From Loktanella sp. D2R18 (GTDB lineage Bacteria; Pseudomonadota; Alphaproteobacteria; Rhodobacterales; Rhodobacteraceae): a DNA stretch of 64,000 nucleotides. The notes under the pieces are model-generated. The model saw only the letters and a program-made list of their open reading frames with translations. It did no database searches and was not told the DNA's origin. Of this stretch, positions 45,269-53,630 are shown in pieces. Made by a program: the position numbers and the translations under genes. Where the stretch lies: contig NZ_QOCG01000030.1 of NCBI RefSeq assembly GCF_003318235.1, positions 413,389 through 477,388 on the forward strand. Direction: 5' to 3'. The number at the start of each line of letters is the position of its first letter. The stretch's first letter is position 1.

Positions 45269-46690
45269 ATGACACCTTTTAAAACCACCAAACTGTTGGG
45301 CACAGCTTGTATTGCGCTGATGACGCTTGGTGCGACTGCCCCACACGCGCAATCGCTTGACCCCGCGCTTTATGATGGCGGCAAGGCCCGTGTGAACCGC
45401 GCGTTTGCGTTGCGCGGCATGACCGAAGCCCTTGCCTCTGCGAGCTGCCGCTATGACGGCGCATATGACCTAGAAACCGCTCGCGTCGATCTTCAGCACG
45501 TTCACGATTATTTTGACGCGATCTTGCACGGGCTGGAACATGGCGACCGCGCGCTCGGCATGCCCGGCGAAGAAACCACACCGCGCATTTTGCAAGCAAT
45601 TGCAAAAACGCATGAACTTTGGGACCCGATGGAAGCCGCTTCGCTTCATATGCTTGAAGGGACCGCGACAGACGAAGAAGTCGCGATCATTACCGAAGGG
45701 TATCACGCGCTGTTTGAGCAAACCGACATCATGGCCGCCGACATTTCCGGCGAATACACCAACCCACAAGAATTGCTGCAAAGCGATGCAACTGTGCTGA
45801 ACTTTGCGGGGCGTCAACGTATGTTGGCACACCGGATGACACGCGCGACCTGCGAACTGGCGCATGGGGTTCACCTCGAAGAAGCACGACGTGAACTGGC
45901 AGAAACGGTCGAAACGTTCGATCTGACTTTGAACGCATTGCGTGACGGGATGCCTGCCGCAGGGATCAATCCACCGCCAAATGAGATGGTTCAAGCGGAA
46001 CTGGACAAGGCCCATGCCGCTTGGCAAGAAAACCGCGTGATCTACGACGAAATCCTGGGGGAAGTACACGCGGCAACACCCGAGGACGTCAGCGCCTCAA
46101 ATGCGCTCACGACTGAACTCGTGCTTGAGATGAACAACATCATCACGCTGTACCTGATCGCCGCACCGGGCAAAAAAGGCACCTTCCGGGTCCCTCTCGA
46201 GGCATATGTTGATGCAGAACTGCGGACTTGGGCTGCGGACCCGCGCGTGATCGATGCGGTCAAAGCACAAAACATCACCAACGCTGGAATGGCCGAAGAT
46301 GCCGTGATCGCGCTTGACCAGCAGTGGCGGGCAGAAGCCTCTGGCGATGGTGGACCACTGATGACAACGGCTTTGGAAAACGATGTGTCCGCATGGCTGC
46401 GCATGCACCAAGAAGAAACCGCTGGCTTCGTGACTGAAGTGTTCATCATGGACTACCTCGGCTTGAACGTCGCACAAAGCGTGGCAACCTCTGACTTCTG
46501 GCAAGGCGACGAAGCCAAGCACCAGCAGACCTATAGCGTTGGGCCGGATGCGCTGCACATCAGCGACATCGAATTTGATGACAGCACCGGCTTCTACCAA
46601 GCCCAAGCATCACTGACCGTCGTTGACCCAGACACCGGCGAAGCCATCGGCGCAATGACATTCGGGATCAATGTCCAAAGTCTGATGTAA
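45269..46690 (+). CDS. Periplasmic PilJ-domain and Cache-like sensory protein without membrane anchor
   Basis: A 473-residue protein with a Sec signal (about 1-28). Two PilJ-type (type IV pili MCP N-terminal) helical modules follow: a degenerate one at about 35-125 and a clear one with AGRQRMLAHRM at 180-190. A C-terminal Cache/PDC-like domain (about 290-473) ends in TVVDPDTGEAIGAMTFGINV. These are sensory input domains, but there is no transmembrane helix, HAMP or kinase/MCP part, so it must act through a partner. AGGAG precedes the ATG. It follows the PstS-OmpA gene after a stem-loop, 199 bases away. Confidence 0.78.
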   Translation: MTPFKTTKLLGTACIALMTLGATAPHAQSLDPALYDGGKARVNRAFALRGMTEALASASCRYDGAYDLETARVDLQHVHDYFDAILHGLEHGDRALGMPGEETTPRILQAIAKTHELWDPMEAASLHMLEGTATDEEVAIITEGYHALFEQTDIMAADISGEYTNPQELLQSDATVLNFAGRQRMLAHRMTRATCELAHGVHLEEARRELAETVETFDLTLNALRDGMPAAGINPPPNEMVQAELDKAHAAWQENRVIYDEILGEVHAATPEDVSASNALTTELVLEMNNIITLYLIAAPGKKGTFRVPLEAYVDAELRTWAADPRVIDAVKAQNITNAGMAEDAVIALDQQWRAEASGDGGPLMTTALENDVSAWLRMHQEETAGFVTEVFIMDYLGLNVAQSVATSDFWQGDEAKHQQTYSVGPDALHISDIEFDDSTGFYQAQASLTVVDPDTGEAIGAMTFGINVQSLM

Positions 46691-46714
46691 CACACGAAAT
46701 ACCGCTCACGAACC

Positions 46715-46746
46715 AAGGCGCGCGCAGCAATGCACGCGCCTTTTTT
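46715..46746 (+). terminator. Rho-independent terminator after the PilJ-Cache gene
   Basis: AAGGCGCG (46715-46722) pairs with CGCGCCTT (46735-46742) and runs into six T (46741-46746). It lies 25 bases after the stop. Confidence 0.88.
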
Positions 46747-46787
46747 GTATGCTTGAAGAATTAGGTTTGTTGGCACACCAAAGGCGA

Positions 46788-47411
46788 ATGGTGCTTTTCG
46801 CCTTGCAACCAAAGGTGGATCCCCAATTGACCTATGCAGTAGTGTTCCTGATTTGCCAGATTTGCCTCCCGCTATGGGCGCAGATACGAAATCGATCCGT
46901 CGTCGCTCTTTTTACCATCGCGATGATGCTATACATTGCCTTAAGCTGCGCCGATTTTGTTGTCCTGAGCCTGACCCGCAACGCAATGACATCCGATCAA
47001 CCTGCAAACGTAGATACCTACTACATCGTTGGTCTCTCCAACGCCGCGCTAGGCAACGCATTTCCGATGGCCTTTTTCGCAACCGCTACATGGATGCTCT
47101 CCCGATATGGCGCTCTTATCTATCCCAGAACAACTGTGTTGCTATTTTGGTTCCTACACATCTCTCTCTTATGTACGAACTTTCTTCCAAGTTTCATGTT
47201 CAACATTTTTCCGCACCCACGCCACTACATTGATTACCCCGACTTCTTGGCATCCATCAATCTAGTTACCGCCTTTACATCGCTTCTCAGCTTTCTCGCT
47301 GTTGTTGTTCTTTGTGGGCTGCTGGTCTGGTCATCATTCAACGCACGGCGCCGCACATGGTTTAAGCGCCCAACACCACCTCCCCTTGCCTACGCCGCGC
47401 GCACCTTTTAA
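46788..47411 (+). CDS. COX1 (heme-copper oxidase subunit I)-like membrane protein lacking heme ligands
   Basis: About 207 residues with five or so membrane helices. Residues 76-180 align by eye with the C-terminal third of cytochrome c oxidase subunit I: DTYYIV (76-81) for DTYYVV, a helix ending NFLPSFMF for NLTFFPQHFLG, HPRHYIDYPDF (143-153) for MPRRYIDYPDAF, then two more spans. Where subunit I has A-H-F-H (ligands of hemes a3 and a), this has G82-L83-S84-N85, so neither heme can be held. The N-terminal two thirds of an oxidase is absent. Start uncertain: 46749, 46788 or GTG 46791. Function unknown. Confidence 0.62.
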   Translation: MVLFALQPKVDPQLTYAVVFLICQICLPLWAQIRNRSVVALFTIAMMLYIALSCADFVVLSLTRNAMTSDQPANVDTYYIVGLSNAALGNAFPMAFFATATWMLSRYGALIYPRTTVLLFWFLHISLLCTNFLPSFMFNIFPHPRHYIDYPDFLASINLVTAFTSLLSFLAVVVLCGLLVWSSFNARRRTWFKRPTPPPLAYAARTF

Positions 47412-47446
47412 GTGGGGAACAAGCTTGATCAAAAGGAACCGCCCAT

Positions 47447-49102
47447 ATGGCCAGCAATCAATTTGTCTATTTCATGGACGGCGTGTCCAAAACCTATCCC
47501 GGTGGGAAAAAGGTCTTTGAAAACATCCGTCTAAACTTTCTCCCCGGTGTAAAAATCGGTGTGGTCGGTGTGAACGGCACCGGTAAATCGACCCTGATGC
47601 GGATCATGGCGGGCCAAGACAAAGATTTCGTCGGTGAAGCATGGGCGGCCGAAGGCGCGCGCGTGGGCTACCTGCCGCAGGAACCCGTCCTTGATGCGAA
47701 CCTGACCGTGCGTGAAAACGTCATGCTGGGCGTTGCCGCCAAAAAGGCGATCCTTGACCGCTACAACGAAGTCGCGATGAACTATTCCGAAGAAACCGCC
47801 GACGAAATGGCCGAACTACAAGACCAGATCGACGCGCAGAACCTCTGGGACCTCGACGCGCAAATCGACATCTCGATGGAGGCCCTGCGCTGCCCAGCCG
47901 ACGATGCCGATGTGACCACGCTCTCTGGCGGTGAAAAACGCCGCGTGGCCCTGTGCCAGCTGCTGCTTGACGCGCCAGACATGCTGCTGCTCGATGAGCC
48001 GACCAACCACTTGGACGCCGAAACAATCGCATGGCTGCAACAGCACCTGATCGATTATAAAGGCACCATCCTGATCGTCACCCACGACCGGTATTTCCTT
48101 GATGCGATCACAGGCTGGATTTTGGAGCTGGACCGCGGGTCTGGCATCCCGCACGAAGGCAACTATTCCAGCTGGCTCGAAGCCAAAGCAAAACGGATGG
48201 AACGCGAAGCAAAAGACGACAAGTCCAAGCAACGCACGCTTGCGCGTGAACTTGAATGGATGCGGCAGGGCGCCAAAGCCCGCCAAGCCAAATCCAAGGC
48301 GCGGATCGCGTCCTATAACGAAATGGCGAACCAATCGGAAAAAGAAAAAGTGGGCCGCGCCCAGATCATCATCCCCAACGGACCACGTTTGGGCAATAAG
48401 GTGATCGAGGTAGAAAGCCTGAAAAAAGCGATGGGTGACAAGCTGTTGGTCGAAGACCTGTCGTTTGATCTGCCTCCGGGCGGCATTGTCGGCGTGATCG
48501 GGCCCAACGGCGCGGGTAAATCCACGCTCTTTGGGATGCTCACCGGGCAGATCGAACCTGACGAAGGGTCCGTGACATTCGGCGATACCGTGAAGCTTTC
48601 TTACGTGGATCAGTCACGCGATGCGCTGTCAGATGAAACCACCGTTTGGGAAGAAATCAGTGGCGGCGCTGAAATTATCGAACTTGGCGATGCCTCTATG
48701 AACAGCCGCGCGTATTGTTCCGCGTTCAACTTCAAAGGCGGCGATCAGCAGAAGAAAGTCAGCCTGCTGTCAGGTGGTGAACGTAACCGCGTACACATGG
48801 CGAAACTGCTCAAATCCGGCGGCAACGTGCTGCTGCTCGATGAGCCAACCAACGATTTGGACGTCGAAACACTGCGCGCACTCGAAGACGCATTGGTCGA
48901 TTTCGCAGGCTGCGCCGTGGTTATTTCCCACGACCGCTTCTTCCTCGACCGGATTTGCACACACATCCTCGCATTCGAGGGCGACGCCCACGTCGAATGG
49001 TTCCAAGGCGCGTTTTCCGACTACGAAGAAGACAAAAAAGCCCGGCTTGGCGCAGATGCGTTAGAGCCAAAGCGGATGAAACATAAGAAGTTCGTACGTT
49101 GA
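47447..49102 (+). CDS. ettA: Energy-dependent translational throttle protein (ABC-F)
   Basis: A 551-residue soluble ABC-F protein with two ATPase halves: Walker A GVNGTGKST (41-49) and GPNGAGKST (about 352-360), and signatures LSGGEKRRVALCQ and LSGGERNRVHMAK. A charged linker of about 80 residues between them contacts the ribosome. The length and second-half YVDQSRDAL fit EttA, which gates translation initiation by ATP level at the ribosomal E site. AAAGGA lies before the ATG. Monocistronic, followed by hairpins and a terminator. Confidence 0.92.
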   Translation: MASNQFVYFMDGVSKTYPGGKKVFENIRLNFLPGVKIGVVGVNGTGKSTLMRIMAGQDKDFVGEAWAAEGARVGYLPQEPVLDANLTVRENVMLGVAAKKAILDRYNEVAMNYSEETADEMAELQDQIDAQNLWDLDAQIDISMEALRCPADDADVTTLSGGEKRRVALCQLLLDAPDMLLLDEPTNHLDAETIAWLQQHLIDYKGTILIVTHDRYFLDAITGWILELDRGSGIPHEGNYSSWLEAKAKRMEREAKDDKSKQRTLARELEWMRQGAKARQAKSKARIASYNEMANQSEKEKVGRAQIIIPNGPRLGNKVIEVESLKKAMGDKLLVEDLSFDLPPGGIVGVIGPNGAGKSTLFGMLTGQIEPDEGSVTFGDTVKLSYVDQSRDALSDETTVWEEISGGAEIIELGDASMNSRAYCSAFNFKGGDQQKKVSLLSGGERNRVHMAKLLKSGGNVLLLDEPTNDLDVETLRALEDALVDFAGCAVVISHDRFFLDRICTHILAFEGDAHVEWFQGAFSDYEEDKKARLGADALEPKRMKHKKFVR

Positions 49103-49157
49103 TTGCAAAGCAATCAACGGGTGCGCGAAAGCGATTGCGCAGCAATTGCGGGCGCAC
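49097..49157 (+). repeat. Two consecutive hairpins at the ettA 3' end
   Basis: CGTTGATTGC (49097-49106) and GCAATCAACG (49110-49119) form a perfect 10-bp stem with a 3-base loop, including the ettA stop codon. Immediately after, GTGCGC (49121-49126) and GCGCAC (49152-49157) enclose an inner GCGATTGC/GCAATTGC stem. Both share the GATTGC core, so they look like a repeated palindromic unit. Confidence 0.6.
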
Positions 49158-49172
49158 AGCGTGAGATAATGA

Positions 49173-49195
49173 GGGCGGCTTTCGGGCCGCCCTTT
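49173..49195 (+). terminator. Terminator after ettA
   Basis: GGGCGGC (49173-49179) pairs with GCCGCCC (49186-49192), followed by TTT and an A/T-rich stretch. Confidence 0.8.
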
Positions 49196-49339
49196 ACTTA
49201 TTGGATCAGTGCCTTACACGGCTCACCTTGCGACACTCAAAGCAGGTAAGTTTCTTGATACCAGCGATGCACAGAGCGGTTTGCGGAATACCCCCAATCC
49301 TCCCAGTATCCTGCGCGACGGTCCATGAACCGCGCGCGA

Positions 49340-49999
49340 CTATGGATGTTCGATTTCGATCAAGGTCTCAACGGTGACCCGTCTTGGAAAGCGGGGCATT
49401 GCGTTCACACTGCGGCTGCCGACATACCACCCCAAATCCGGATCGAAAAATTGCACGACCGCAGTGTCATTGTCCGCATCTGAGGGGCGTGTGATAGAAA
49501 ACGCCCATAAGCGGCTGTCACCGTTTTCATCGGCCTCACAGCAGGCCATGCGCAGATTGATCTCAAAACCATACTCCGGGTCGACCCAAGCAATCGTTTT
49601 CCCATCCTCTAGGGGAAAAAAGGCAGGTTGGTCGTCAGCGATCACATCGGCGAGTTTTGCAACATCTTGCGGTGAAATAGTGTCATCTGAGGGAGAACCA
49701 TTTTCTTGGGCCCCGACATATTTCACAGCGGCACCATCGCTTACGAAATTATTGCAAGCCGGCCTGCCTTCGCGGCATCGTTGGTGCAAGATAACACCGT
49801 TTTCCACCATAAGAATTTCAGTACTCTCCCGCCAAGAGTTGACCATGTGATCGCCGTCTGCGTCGCCTATCGTTTCGGTCATGTCATAGGTAAACACCGT
49901 TCCCGGCGCAGGGTAGATCGCATCTTGCGCGACTGCAGCTGTTGAAACCATCCACGGCGCGACGGCACAAACCCCAATAAGCTTCGTTTTAGATAGCAT
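49340..49999 (-). CDS. Secreted protein of unknown function
   Basis: A 219-residue protein with a Sec signal (MLSKTKLIGVCAVAPWMVSTAAVAQ). The mature part has beta-strand character, four cysteines in pairs (QRCREGRPAC and MACCE) and ends VETLIEIEHP. No family recognised. The ATG at complement 49999 gives the signal peptide and has AAGAGAA upstream, so the frame extension to 50035 is ignored. Stand-alone gene. Confidence 0.7.
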   Translation of the reverse strand: MLSKTKLIGVCAVAPWMVSTAAVAQDAIYPAPGTVFTYDMTETIGDADGDHMVNSWRESTEILMVENGVILHQRCREGRPACNNFVSDGAAVKYVGAQENGSPSDDTISPQDVAKLADVIADDQPAFFPLEDGKTIAWVDPEYGFEINLRMACCEADENGDSRLWAFSITRPSDADNDTAVVQFFDPDLGWYVGSRSVNAMPRFPRRVTVETLIEIEHP

Positions 50000-50243
50000 G
50001 ATAAATTCTCTTAACCTTAATTGCGGAGCAAGCACTTTCGCTTGGTGCGATTTCCCTAGATCCGCCCAGCGTTGGCTAAGTCGCTATCGGCATAAATTTT
50101 GTCCTGTTTCGCATCATCTGAAAGCGGTGACAACCAGCTACGAAAGTTTCTCAGCTGAAGACCGACCAATGCTGCCGACGCAATCGACATGTTCACACAT
50201 AATCCTCGTTGACGCCCACCTCGCATGTTTCCAAGGGGCGGGC
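50000..50243. other. Intergenic, nothing recognised
   Basis: No gene is supported here. Short frames lack domains and ribosome sites. It leads into the palindrome cluster that starts at 50244. Confidence 0.35.
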
Positions 50244-50374
50244 GGTTTCACCGGGTGGCGGTGAAGCCCCCTCCCGTGGGGAGGGGTTTGAGGGTAGGAA
50301 AAGGTCCGGTGGACCTTTTTGACCGAAAACGGGCGAAGCCCCGGACCGGGGGCTGCCCGACTTATCAGTCGGGC
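50244..50374. repeat. Cluster of palindromes
   Basis: Successive stems: GGTTTCACC (50244-50252) with GGTGAAGCC (50260-50268); CCCCTCC (50268-50274) with GGAGGGG (50280-50286); AAAAGGTCC (50299-50307) with GGACCTTTT (50311-50319), T-runs on both strands; AGCCCC with GGGGGCT at about 50336-50354; GCCCGAC (50355-50361) with GTCGGGC (50368-50374), overlapping the stop of the next gene. At least the third could be a bidirectional terminator. Confidence 0.65.
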
Positions 50375-50778
50375 AAGACATCTTGTTTCACATCCGCCCC
50401 AAAACTCTTGGGCTGTTCACCCCGCGCCTCGGCCTCTCGGTCTAATCTGTTCAGTATTTTCATCTGGGCATAGATCGCCTCTTCCACCCGCAAGGCTTCG
50501 CCAATTTTCATATTGGCCCATAGCCCCAATATCCGGCTGATCCGCGCCTGATACCCCGGCCCCATCGCCCGGTAGAATTTCGCAACGCTTTCGTCCAACC
50601 GCAGCGTGATCTTCATTTTGGGTTCTTCCACGTCCAGATCATGCTCTAACGTGTGCCACGCCAGCGGCACCTTATCGCGCAATTCCAGCGACAGGTCGGT
50701 CTGATCGATGCTCTCCTCGTACAGGTAACGCATCATCTTTTGACGGGCGATCCGTTCGGCTTTGGTCATGCGTGGCAT
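50365..50778 (-). CDS. Orphan BrnA-like antitoxin-type protein
   Basis: A 137-residue protein whose middle (MKITLRLDESVAKFYRAMGPGYQARISRIL, about 55-85) matches the BrnA antitoxin DNA-binding module of beta strand, helix, helix. Basic N-terminus and a charged C-terminal helix. In BrnTA systems the toxin gene brnT lies immediately upstream and BrnA autorepresses. No brnT-like frame is seen on either side, so this is an orphan regulator or a remnant. AGGAG precedes the ATG. Confidence 0.7.
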   Translation of the reverse strand: MPRMTKAERIARQKMMRYLYEESIDQTDLSLELRDKVPLAWHTLEHDLDVEEPKMKITLRLDESVAKFYRAMGPGYQARISRILGLWANMKIGEALRVEEAIYAQMKILNRLDREAEARGEQPKSFGADVKQDVLPD

Positions 50779-50976
50779 TGGTATCTCCTGCCCCGCAAGT
50801 ATTGTGTGGGCGAGTTAAATACCCCCAAAACAACCGTACGCCGGGGTCCGACGCGATGCCGACAACATGCCGATACACAACTGACGCAAATATTTTACTT
50901 GATTTATTGGCCCTAAGGTCCCACATGGGATTGGCAGACGTTATCCAACTCGACCACTGTTTTCCTATCCGGCTAC

Positions 50977-51052
50977 AGTCTATCGATCTTGCACTGACTA
51001 AGCCAAGCCGTCGCAATTCTGCGGATGGCATTGATAAATAAAGGAAAACACG
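50977..51052 (+). promoter_or_regulatory. Conserved 5' leader of cold-shock gene 1
   Basis: From AGTCTATCGATCT to the ATG is exactly 76 nt and matches the leader of the second cold-shock gene, with shared blocks AGTCyATCGATCT, TGACT..GCCAA.CCG and GCA.TTC.GCG. Likely a cold-responsive mRNA leader as in other csp genes. Confidence 0.6.
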
Positions 51053-51259
51053 ATGGCTACTGGCACCGTGAAATGGTTCAACACAACTAAAGGCTTCGGC
51101 TTTATCGCTCCTGATGGTGGTTCTAAGGACGTATTCGTTCACATCTCCGCTGTTGAGCGTTCAGGCCTGACAGGTCTGCGCGACGATCAGAAAGTTACTT
51201 TCGACATCGAAGCTGGCCGCGACGGTCGCGAATCTGCGATTAACCTCGCGCTCGCATAA
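51053..51259 (+). CDS. Cold-shock domain protein (CspA family) 1
   Basis: A 68-residue single OB-fold protein with RNP1 ([11 protein letters not shown]) and RNP2 (DVFVHIS). It binds single-stranded RNA/DNA and melts mRNA structure. AAGGA lies 8 bases before ATG. It is nearly identical in protein sequence to the second copy 245 bases downstream, including [15 protein letters not shown]. Tandem duplication with its leader. Confidence 0.94.
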   Translation: MATGTVKWFNTTKGFGFIAPDGGSKDVFVHISAVERSGLTGLRDDQKVTFDIEAGRDGRESAINLALA

Positions 51260-51276
51260 GCGATTATTAAGAATTA

Positions 51277-51304
51277 TGTGGCACGCGATCTTACGCGTGC
51301 CACA
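51277..51304 (+). terminator. Hairpin after cold-shock gene 1
   Basis: TGTGGCACGCG (51277-51287) pairs perfectly with CGCGTGCCACA (51294-51304), 11 bp with a 6-base loop, 18 bases after the stop. No T-run, so it may be a 3' stabiliser. Confidence 0.6.
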
Positions 51305-51427
51305 GCCCCTGCGTGCGATTTTTCGCTGCACAATACCCGTTTTCCCAAAATTGTTGATTTTGTCGCGCAGTCTGCCATGATTGCCGCGCGACGTTAAATT
51401 ATCGACCGCTGTCTGCTTTTTCGGCCC

Positions 51428-51503
51428 AGTCCATCGATCTAACTTTGACTGCGCCAAACCGCTGCAGTTCCGCGAGCGGATGATATTGAAGGAAGACAAA
51501 GAC
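51428..51503 (+). promoter_or_regulatory. Conserved 5' leader of cold-shock gene 2
   Basis: Starts AGTCCATCGATCT and is exactly 76 nt to the ATG, the same length and block order as the first leader. The intervening bases differ more than the blocks, which suggests selection on the RNA or promoter. Confidence 0.6.
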
Positions 51504-51713
51504 ATGGCTTCAGGCACTGTCAAATGGTTCAACACCACAAAAGGCTACGGCTTTATCGCACCCGATGGCGGCGCTAAGGACGTATTTGTTCACATTTCTG
51601 CGGTCGAGCGGTCGGGCCTTACGGGTCTGCGCGACGATCAAAAAGTTAATTTTGATATTGAAGCTGGCCGGGATGGGCGCGAAAGCGCGATCAATCTCAC
51701 AGTCGCTGACTAA
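51504..51713 (+). CDS. Cold-shock domain protein (CspA family) 2
   Basis: A 69-residue CspA-type protein ([24 protein letters not shown]). The ATG at 51504 aligns with the start of copy 1. The longer frame to 51381 runs through the leader and is not coding. Differences from copy 1 are few (Gly/Tyr in RNP1, Asn for Thr, C-terminal TVAD). A terminator follows. Confidence 0.93.
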   Translation: MASGTVKWFNTTKGYGFIAPDGGAKDVFVHISAVERSGLTGLRDDQKVNFDIEAGRDGRESAINLTVAD

Positions 51714-51736
51714 GCGTCACAGATAACAATCGGTCA

Positions 51737-51765
51737 GGGCGCCGCAATTTCTGTGGCGCCCTTTT
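51737..51765 (+). terminator. Terminator after cold-shock gene 2
   Basis: GGGCGCC (51737-51743) pairs with GGCGCCC (51755-51761), followed by four T. It also lies just beyond the stop of the convergent phnM. Confidence 0.82.
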
Positions 51766-51772
51766 CCGTTTG

Positions 51773-52918
51773 TTAAGCCACACCACGTCCAGCGGTCCAA
51801 ACCGATTGTACAAGCGGCAGGTTATTCACAACGGCAAAGCGCATGACATCCGCGCGCTTACCAATAGCAAGCACGCCGCGATCATCGAGATGTACCTTTT
51901 GCGCAGGCGCGAATGTCACGGTAGCCATCCCCCGCGCCCAATCCCCCCAAATTTGCGCGACTTGCACGGCACCCTGTAGTAGTGCCGCCGGGACGTAATC
52001 CGACGAAAGAATGTCCAACCGGTCCAATCGGGCTAGTTCATGCGCCGCCACATTGCCAGAGTGTGACCCGCCCCGTACTAGGTTCGGCGCCCCCATGATT
52101 GTGGCAATCCCAGCATCATAGCAGGCATTTGCGGCCTCAACAGTCGTTGGAAATTCCGCCAGTGTGATGCCATGCGCGTGGCTGGTGGCCACCTGTGTTG
52201 CTGTTGTATCATCGTGGCTGGCCAAGGTCGCACCATAGCGCTGTGCAGCGGAGACTGCGGCTTCTTCATGACCTGCCCCCAGCCGTGCTTGTAAGGCCGT
52301 CAAAAATTCCACATAGGCCGGAAACTCGGCCCGGTCCATGCCATGCTTACCACACACATAATCTTCGTATTTTTGGATGTCGCTGAATTGGCGCTGTCCG
52401 GGGGTGTGATCCATCAAAGACACAATCCCGATCCGGTCAGCCTCGCCAAATTCGGCCAGTTCATCAACAAGCGTTTCAGAACAAACTTCGGCGCGCAGGT
52501 GAATATGGTGGCTAATTTTTAGCGCCCCAAGGTCGCGCATTTGTAGGATTTCATCGGCCATCTGTCGCGCGTATTTTCCGTAGCGTTTGCCGTTCCCCGA
52601 CAAGATAGATCCAACGCGGATCGCGTCAAACACAGTGGTAATCCCGCAGCCTGCCAATTCACGATCATGCGCCACAATGGCGGCGCGGTGTGGCCAGTCG
52701 ACCTTAGGCCTAGGACTGATGTGGCGTTCGAGATTATCCGTATGCAGTTCAATCATACCGGGGCTAACAAAATCGCCGCCGCAGTCGATCGCCCCCTTGG
52801 GAACCTGTGCACCCTGCGCAATATCCGTGATGGTATCGCCCTGCATTTTCAGGCAGCCGGTGATCACCTCATCGGCAAGAATGATCTGGGCATTGGCGAG
52901 TATTGTTTCATCTGTCAT
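51773..52918 (-). CDS. phnM: Ribose-1-methylphosphonate 5-triphosphate diphosphatase (E. coli PhnM type)
   Basis: A 381-residue amidohydrolase-fold enzyme of the C-P lyase pathway that removes pyrophosphate from the 5-triphosphate. Motifs parallel E. coli PhnM: GMIELHTDNLERHISPRPKV, HHIHLRAEV, SLMDHTPGQRQF, LASHDDTT and MGAPNLVRGGSHSGN. It is separated from the core operon by a divergent DUF1045 gene. A second, different PhnM-type gene occurs at 59544. Confidence 0.88.
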   Translation of the reverse strand: MTDETILANAQIILADEVITGCLKMQGDTITDIAQGAQVPKGAIDCGGDFVSPGMIELHTDNLERHISPRPKVDWPHRAAIVAHDRELAGCGITTVFDAIRVGSILSGNGKRYGKYARQMADEILQMRDLGALKISHHIHLRAEVCSETLVDELAEFGEADRIGIVSLMDHTPGQRQFSDIQKYEDYVCGKHGMDRAEFPAYVEFLTALQARLGAGHEEAAVSAAQRYGATLASHDDTTATQVATSHAHGITLAEFPTTVEAANACYDAGIATIMGAPNLVRGGSHSGNVAAHELARLDRLDILSSDYVPAALLQGAVQVAQIWGDWARGMATVTFAPAQKVHLDDRGVLAIGKRADVMRFAVVNNLPLVQSVWTAGRGVA

Positions 52919-52952
52919 GGATCTGTCACGCTACCTTGGCAAAGAGTGGAAT

Positions 52953-53630
52953 ATGTTTGAACGATACGCAATTTTCTACACCCCACCGCCCGGCCCATTC
53001 GCTGATTTCTGTTCTGCCTGGCTGGGTTGGGATAATCGGACGGGGCGCGCTTGCCCTCATCCGCAAATCGCTGATTTTGATGTGACCGCGCTGACGCAAA
53101 CGCCGCGCAAATACGGCATTCATGCAACGCTGAAAGCGCCATTTCGGCTGGCGAAAGGTTGCAGCCCAGACGATCTGGCAGATGCGACTGGGGCCTTGGC
53201 TGCGACCCTGCCCGCCTTCAACTTGGCAGGTCTTGCACTGAAGCATCATCGTGGTTTCTTGGCGCTGCGCCCGCGCGGCGACGTCACCGTGCTGAACGCA
53301 TTCACCCAAGCTATCGTTGAGACCCTCGATCCGTTCCGCGCCCCTGCGCCACCCGAAGAGCTGGCCCGTCGTCGCAAGGCGAACCTGACTGAACGACAAG
53401 AAGCCAATTTGATGGCTTGGGGCTACCCTTATGTTGACGCCGATTTCCATTTCCATCTGACCCTGTCTGGGCGCATTGACCCTGGCCTTGGCGCAGATGT
53501 GACCGACGCGCTGGCGCCGCATCTGCTGCCGCTTGTGCCGCGTCCATTTCCGATCAATCAGATTTCGCTGATGGGTGAGGACGCAGCTGGTATGTTTCAT
53601 GAAATCCATCGCTACGACCTATCTGGGTAA
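52953..53630 (+). CDS. DUF1045 2H-phosphoesterase of phosphonate operons
   Basis: A 225-residue protein with two H-x-T-L motifs, HATLKAPF (His57) and HFHLTLSG (HLT at His168), the hallmark of the 2H phosphoesterase superfamily. These members are associated with phn operons and probably hydrolyse a cyclic ribosyl phosphate intermediate, a step that PhnP performs elsewhere. The ATG at 52953 is used because the upstream frame runs antisense inside phnM. Its 3' end overlaps that of phnN by 19 bases. Confidence 0.85.
   Translation: MFERYAIFYTPPPGPFADFCSAWLGWDNRTGRACPHPQIADFDVTALTQTPRKYGIHATLKAPFRLAKGCSPDDLADATGALAATLPAFNLAGLALKHHRGFLALRPRGDVTVLNAFTQAIVETLDPFRAPAPPEELARRRKANLTERQEANLMAWGYPYVDADFHFHLTLSGRIDPGLGADVTDALAPHLLPLVPRPFPINQISLMGEDAAGMFHEIHRYDLSG

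Noticed and set aside
46749..46787. Earlier ATG (46749) for the COX1-like gene
   Set aside because: It begins within a few bases of the terminator T-run and has no ribosome-binding site; kept as a possibility only.
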